DNA of 5,528 bases from Clostridia bacterium (GTDB taxonomy: Bacteria > Bacillota > Clostridia > Oscillospirales > CAG-272). Each line of letters starts with the position of its first letter. Positions within the stretch are counted from its first letter, which is position 1. The position numbers and the translations under genes were made by a program. Location of the stretch: NCBI GenBank assembly GCA_017452565.1, contig JAFTMF010000111.1, positions 1 to 5,528 of the forward strand, given 5' to 3'. This document shows, piece by piece, positions 5,163 to 5,528 of this stretch. The notes beneath the pieces were generated by a model. It did no database searches and was not told the DNA's origin. It saw only the letters and a program-made list of their open reading frames with translations.

Positions 5163-5194
5163 AATCCCCCGAACTCTCACGAATTCGGGGGATT
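5163..5194. terminator. Hairpin terminator after the M56 gene, probably bidirectional
   Basis: AATCCCCCGAA (5163-5173) pairs perfectly with its reverse complement at 5184-5194, an 11-base stem with a 10-base loop. It begins 4 bases after the M56 stop codon and sits 19 bases past the stop of the convergent gene on the other strand. The T-tracts are weak on both sides (TTCTCATATATTC on the plus strand), so efficiency is uncertain, but the position between convergent genes fits a shared terminator. Confidence 0.7.
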
Positions 5195-5212
5195 CTCATA
5201 TATTCAACTATC

Positions 5213-5528
5213 TTACTTGGCAACGCCGTTTACGTTTACGTCGGCAATGCGGGCGATGCCGCTCTCGCCGGGATCGGTGACGGTGATGCGCATATATCTG
5301 CCGTCGATGGCTCCGAAGGGCAGGCAAACCCAATCAGCGTCAGTGATTGCTCCCTCGATCACGGCCGTCCAATCGGCGCCGTCGGTGCTGACTTCCACCT
5401 TGACCGCCTTTGCATTGTCGGCAGAGGTGAACTTGTCGCCCTCCATACCTGCAAAGAAGATCGAAGCCTCGCTGAGAGAGTAGGTTGCGCCGAAGTCCAG
5501 CGTTACCCAGCCTTCGCCGCCCTCAGCC
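5213..5528 (-). CDS. C-terminal part of an F5/8 type C (discoidin-like) domain protein, cut by the window edge
   Basis: The frame is open from the right edge to a TAA at 5213-5215, showing 104 residues with no stop. The sequence reads like the second half of an F5/8 type C (CBM32-like) jelly-roll domain: GWVTLDFGATYSLSEASIFF near the edge, then VKVEVSTDGADWTAV, then GRYMRITVTDP and a closing IADVNVNG. Such domains bind sugars or other surface ligands and commonly end secreted glycoside hydrolases and adhesins of gut Clostridia. An internal ATG at 5446 would give 77 residues but would cut the domain in half, so the true start is beyond the window. No sorting signal follows the domain, as the protein ends at NGVAK. 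The catalytic part, if any, cannot be seen. Confidence 0.8.
   Translation of the reverse strand, partial: AEGGEGWVTLDFGATYSLSEASIFFAGMEGDKFTSADNAKAVKVEVSTDGADWTAVIEGAITDADWVCLPFGAIDGRYMRITVTDPGESGIARIADVNVNGVAK

Overview
The window reads as chromosomal DNA of a Clostridia-type Bacillota, most likely an Oscillospiraceae-like gut bacterium. The reasons are strong AAGGAGG ribosome binding sites, TTGACA/TATAAT promoters, an AzlCD exporter pair, a BlaI-family repressor next to an M56 membrane peptidase of the clostridial type, and GC-rich palindromic intergenic repeats. This is inferred from gene content and style; no marker gene is present. There are seven complete genes and one gene cut by the right edge.

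Layout: bases 1-423 hold no credible gene but are packed with perfect hairpins (76-218 and 260-369). A near-consensus sigma-A promoter (424-452) overlapped by a GTGCTA/TAGCAC dyad then drives a small three-helix membrane protein (483-830, +). A long perfect hairpin (848-882) separates it from a convergent minus-strand operon. Read from its promoter at 3058-3030, that operon is DUF1810 protein, CX5R phosphatase-like protein, azlC, azlD. Two of its junctions are 4-base overlaps or near-overlaps, which suggests translational coupling.

Divergent from it, on the plus strand, is a two-gene regulatory unit: a BlaI/MecI/CopY-family repressor (3163-3525) and an M56/BlaR1-type membrane metallopeptidase (3534-5159). 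The promoter carries a perfect 19-base inverted repeat whose arms are each a smaller dyad. One arm covers the -10 element and the other lies in the leader, a strong sign of autoregulation. The peptidase has the BlaR1 membrane and zinc-protease part, but its extracellular sensor is not a penicillin-binding domain. That part is markedly AT-rich compared with the rest of the gene, so the stimulus is probably not a beta-lactam.

After a hairpin at 5163-5194 the right edge holds the C-terminal end of a minus-strand protein with an F5/8 type C (discoidin-like) domain. Its start lies beyond the window.

No tRNA, rRNA, CRISPR array, insertion sequence or transposase was seen. The clearest points of interest are the nested operator, the mosaic M56 sensor, the hairpin-dense leader region and the linkage of a phosphatase-like protein with an amino-acid exporter.
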